Of a stretch of DNA of 24,406 nucleotides, positions 23,486-24,406 are shown in pieces; position 1 is the first letter of the stretch, and every line of letters begins with the position of its first letter. The notes beneath the pieces are model-generated. The model ran no database searches and had not been told where the DNA came from. It saw only the letters and a list, made by a program, of their open reading frames with translations. The position numbers and the translations under genes are program-made. Origin of the DNA: JAWPMT01 sp964653795 (GTDB lineage: Bacteria; Bacteroidota; Bacteroidia; Cytophagales; Cyclobacteriaceae); contig CAZZHO010000063.1 of NCBI GenBank assembly GCA_964653795.1, positions 1-24,406 on the forward strand, written 5' to 3'.

Positions 23486-24406
23486 CTATTCCAAAAGTCT
23501 TATCTCCCAGATTTTAGCAGGAAAAAGATATGTGATATGGCTATTCCACATGTCTGTCGAGCAATTGATAAAGAAACTATTACCATCATTGCTCACTATA
23601 ATATCCATAGGTCTGTTCAGTTTTGCTTCTAGAGCATCCCCTCCTTTCAATCCTTTCTCCCCAGTACCTGCAAAAACTGAAACCTCACCATCCAATGACA
23701 TTTTGTAGATTCGGTGAGTACTAGTGCCAGCAATGAACAATTCGTCATTATGATAGGCTAAATAACCTAGCCACAACTGGTATAGTTGCCTCGTAATTGG
23801 AAAGTCTTCAGGCATGTAAACTGGTATTGCTCCAATTTCTTCGAAATTCCCTTGCTTGTCCATTCTCCTAATCATACCAGTCTCATTGTTGTAGGATATG
23901 TAGAAATAGCCGTTTGCGAAAACAATGCCCTTAGGGCAACGCCCCATAGCCGGAAAAGGGAATGCATCACCATTTGGATTAACCTTAAGTATTCTATGAG
24001 CGCCACAATCCGCTATATAGAGATTACCTTCATCATCTTCAGTAATACCATCAGGATGAATAAGCTTAATCCCTGTATCCAGTTGAGTTCTACGGTCCCC
24101 ATTCGGGGAAATCTTCCAAACTTTACCATCAGTGTGACTGCTCTGGTAGATACTCCCGTCTTCTGCTATGTAGTTACCAAAAGGTTGTTGATGATTTGTG
24201 GAGTAAATTGAAATGGACTTTGAGGGAGAAATCTTAATCACGTTAGTGGTATTTAAGGGGTCTCCTATTACGCTAGGGAATGGAAATTGTACATCTCCCA
24301 TGTAAATATTCCCTTCTTTATCTATTACCATACCTCCTGCCCCAGCACCTGCGCTATAAGGGTTGTCTTCATGCCCAATTGTAATCTCGTTGGTATAAGC
24401 TACCAC
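23486..24406 (-). CDS. NHL-repeat beta-propeller protein (5'-truncated by window edge)
   Basis: The frame is open to the last base of the window, so the N-terminus, including any signal peptide, lies outside; the GTG at 24406 need not be the start. The 306 visible residues contain repeated blade units of the NHL/SMP-30 type: GGMVIDKEGNIYMGD, DGITEDDEGNLYIADCGAHR, then GIVFANGYFYISYNN and RPMDIIVSNDGNSFFIN, with spacers such as FAGTGEKGLKGGDALEAKLN, a classic NHL blade linker. Such propellers bind ligands or proteins, and some are lactonases; no metal-binding catalytic set is clear here. It ends 12 nt from the stop of the convergent ABC transporter gene, with no terminator in the gap. Confidence 0.85.
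   Translation of the reverse strand: MVAYTNEITIGHEDNPYSAGAGAGGMVIDKEGNIYMGDVQFPFPSVIGDPLNTTNVIKISPSKSISIYSTNHQQPFGNYIAEDGSIYQSSHTDGKVWKISPNGDRRTQLDTGIKLIHPDGITEDDEGNLYIADCGAHRILKVNPNGDAFPFPAMGRCPKGIVFANGYFYISYNNETGMIRRMDKQGNFEEIGAIPVYMPEDFPITRQLYQLWLGYLAYHNDELFIAGTSTHRIYKMSLDGEVSVFAGTGEKGLKGGDALEAKLNRPMDIIVSNDGNSFFINCSTDMWNSHITYLFPAKIWEIRLLE

Overview
The window looks like a chromosomal contig of a Bacteroidota bacterium, most likely a free-living and perhaps marine member of the Cytophagales. This is inferred from several things. There are PadR-controlled FtsX-type permeases carrying the 'permease prefix' N-terminus, and a membrane-anchored AraC regulator. Bacteroidota-style signal peptides end in FSQ or FGQ. 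A long ABCG-type half-transporter has a TerB-like front end. Shine-Dalgarno sequences are mostly absent, and there is one good TTG-N20-TAnnTTTG promoter. No rRNA, tRNA, CRISPR array, insertion sequence or integrase was seen. A run of 100 N (6978-7077) shows that this is a draft scaffold.

Layout. At 1-4762 the end of an unidentified + strand gene meets a minus-strand sugar cassette, a sodium/solute symporter followed 6 nt later by a cytoplasmic GH2 beta-galactosidase. At 4922-8046 there is a minus-strand regulatory run: a YCII/DGPF protein, an ECF42-type sigma factor overlapping it and broken by the assembly gap, a seven-TM AraC regulator, and a secreted Nudix-like protein whose Nudix box is erased. 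At 8260-9207 (+) there is a lipoprotein that resembles the Ppx/GppA (ASKHA) fold. At 9216-10625 (-) there is a compact export cassette: a secreted M35/aspzincin-like metalloprotease, an abutting membrane-anchored thioredoxin-like protein lacking the second active-site Cys, and a short membrane-type reading frame blocked by a stop at codon 2.

At 10754-17818 (+) two paralogous modules lie in tandem. Each is a PadR repressor whose stop overlaps the start of an ~870-residue FtsX/MacB-type permease. The first module also carries an S41 peptidase overlapping the permease by 8 nt. No ATPase gene belongs to either module. A strong terminator separates them from a convergent Tat-exported Gfo/Idh/MocA oxidoreductase (17859-19331). 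From 19482 come a helical lipoprotein with a clear promoter and terminator, a 1037-residue ABCG-like transporter starting only about 12 nt after that terminator, and, convergent with it, an NHL-type beta-propeller gene cut by the window edge.

The genes that most deserve attention are the proteins exported out of the cytoplasm that resemble cytoplasmic enzyme folds or known proteases but have altered active-site residues: the Nudix-like, Ppx-like, thioredoxin-like and aspzincin-like proteins. Four of these lie within about 6 kb (4922-10625). All functional calls come from reading motifs by eye; no database search was possible.
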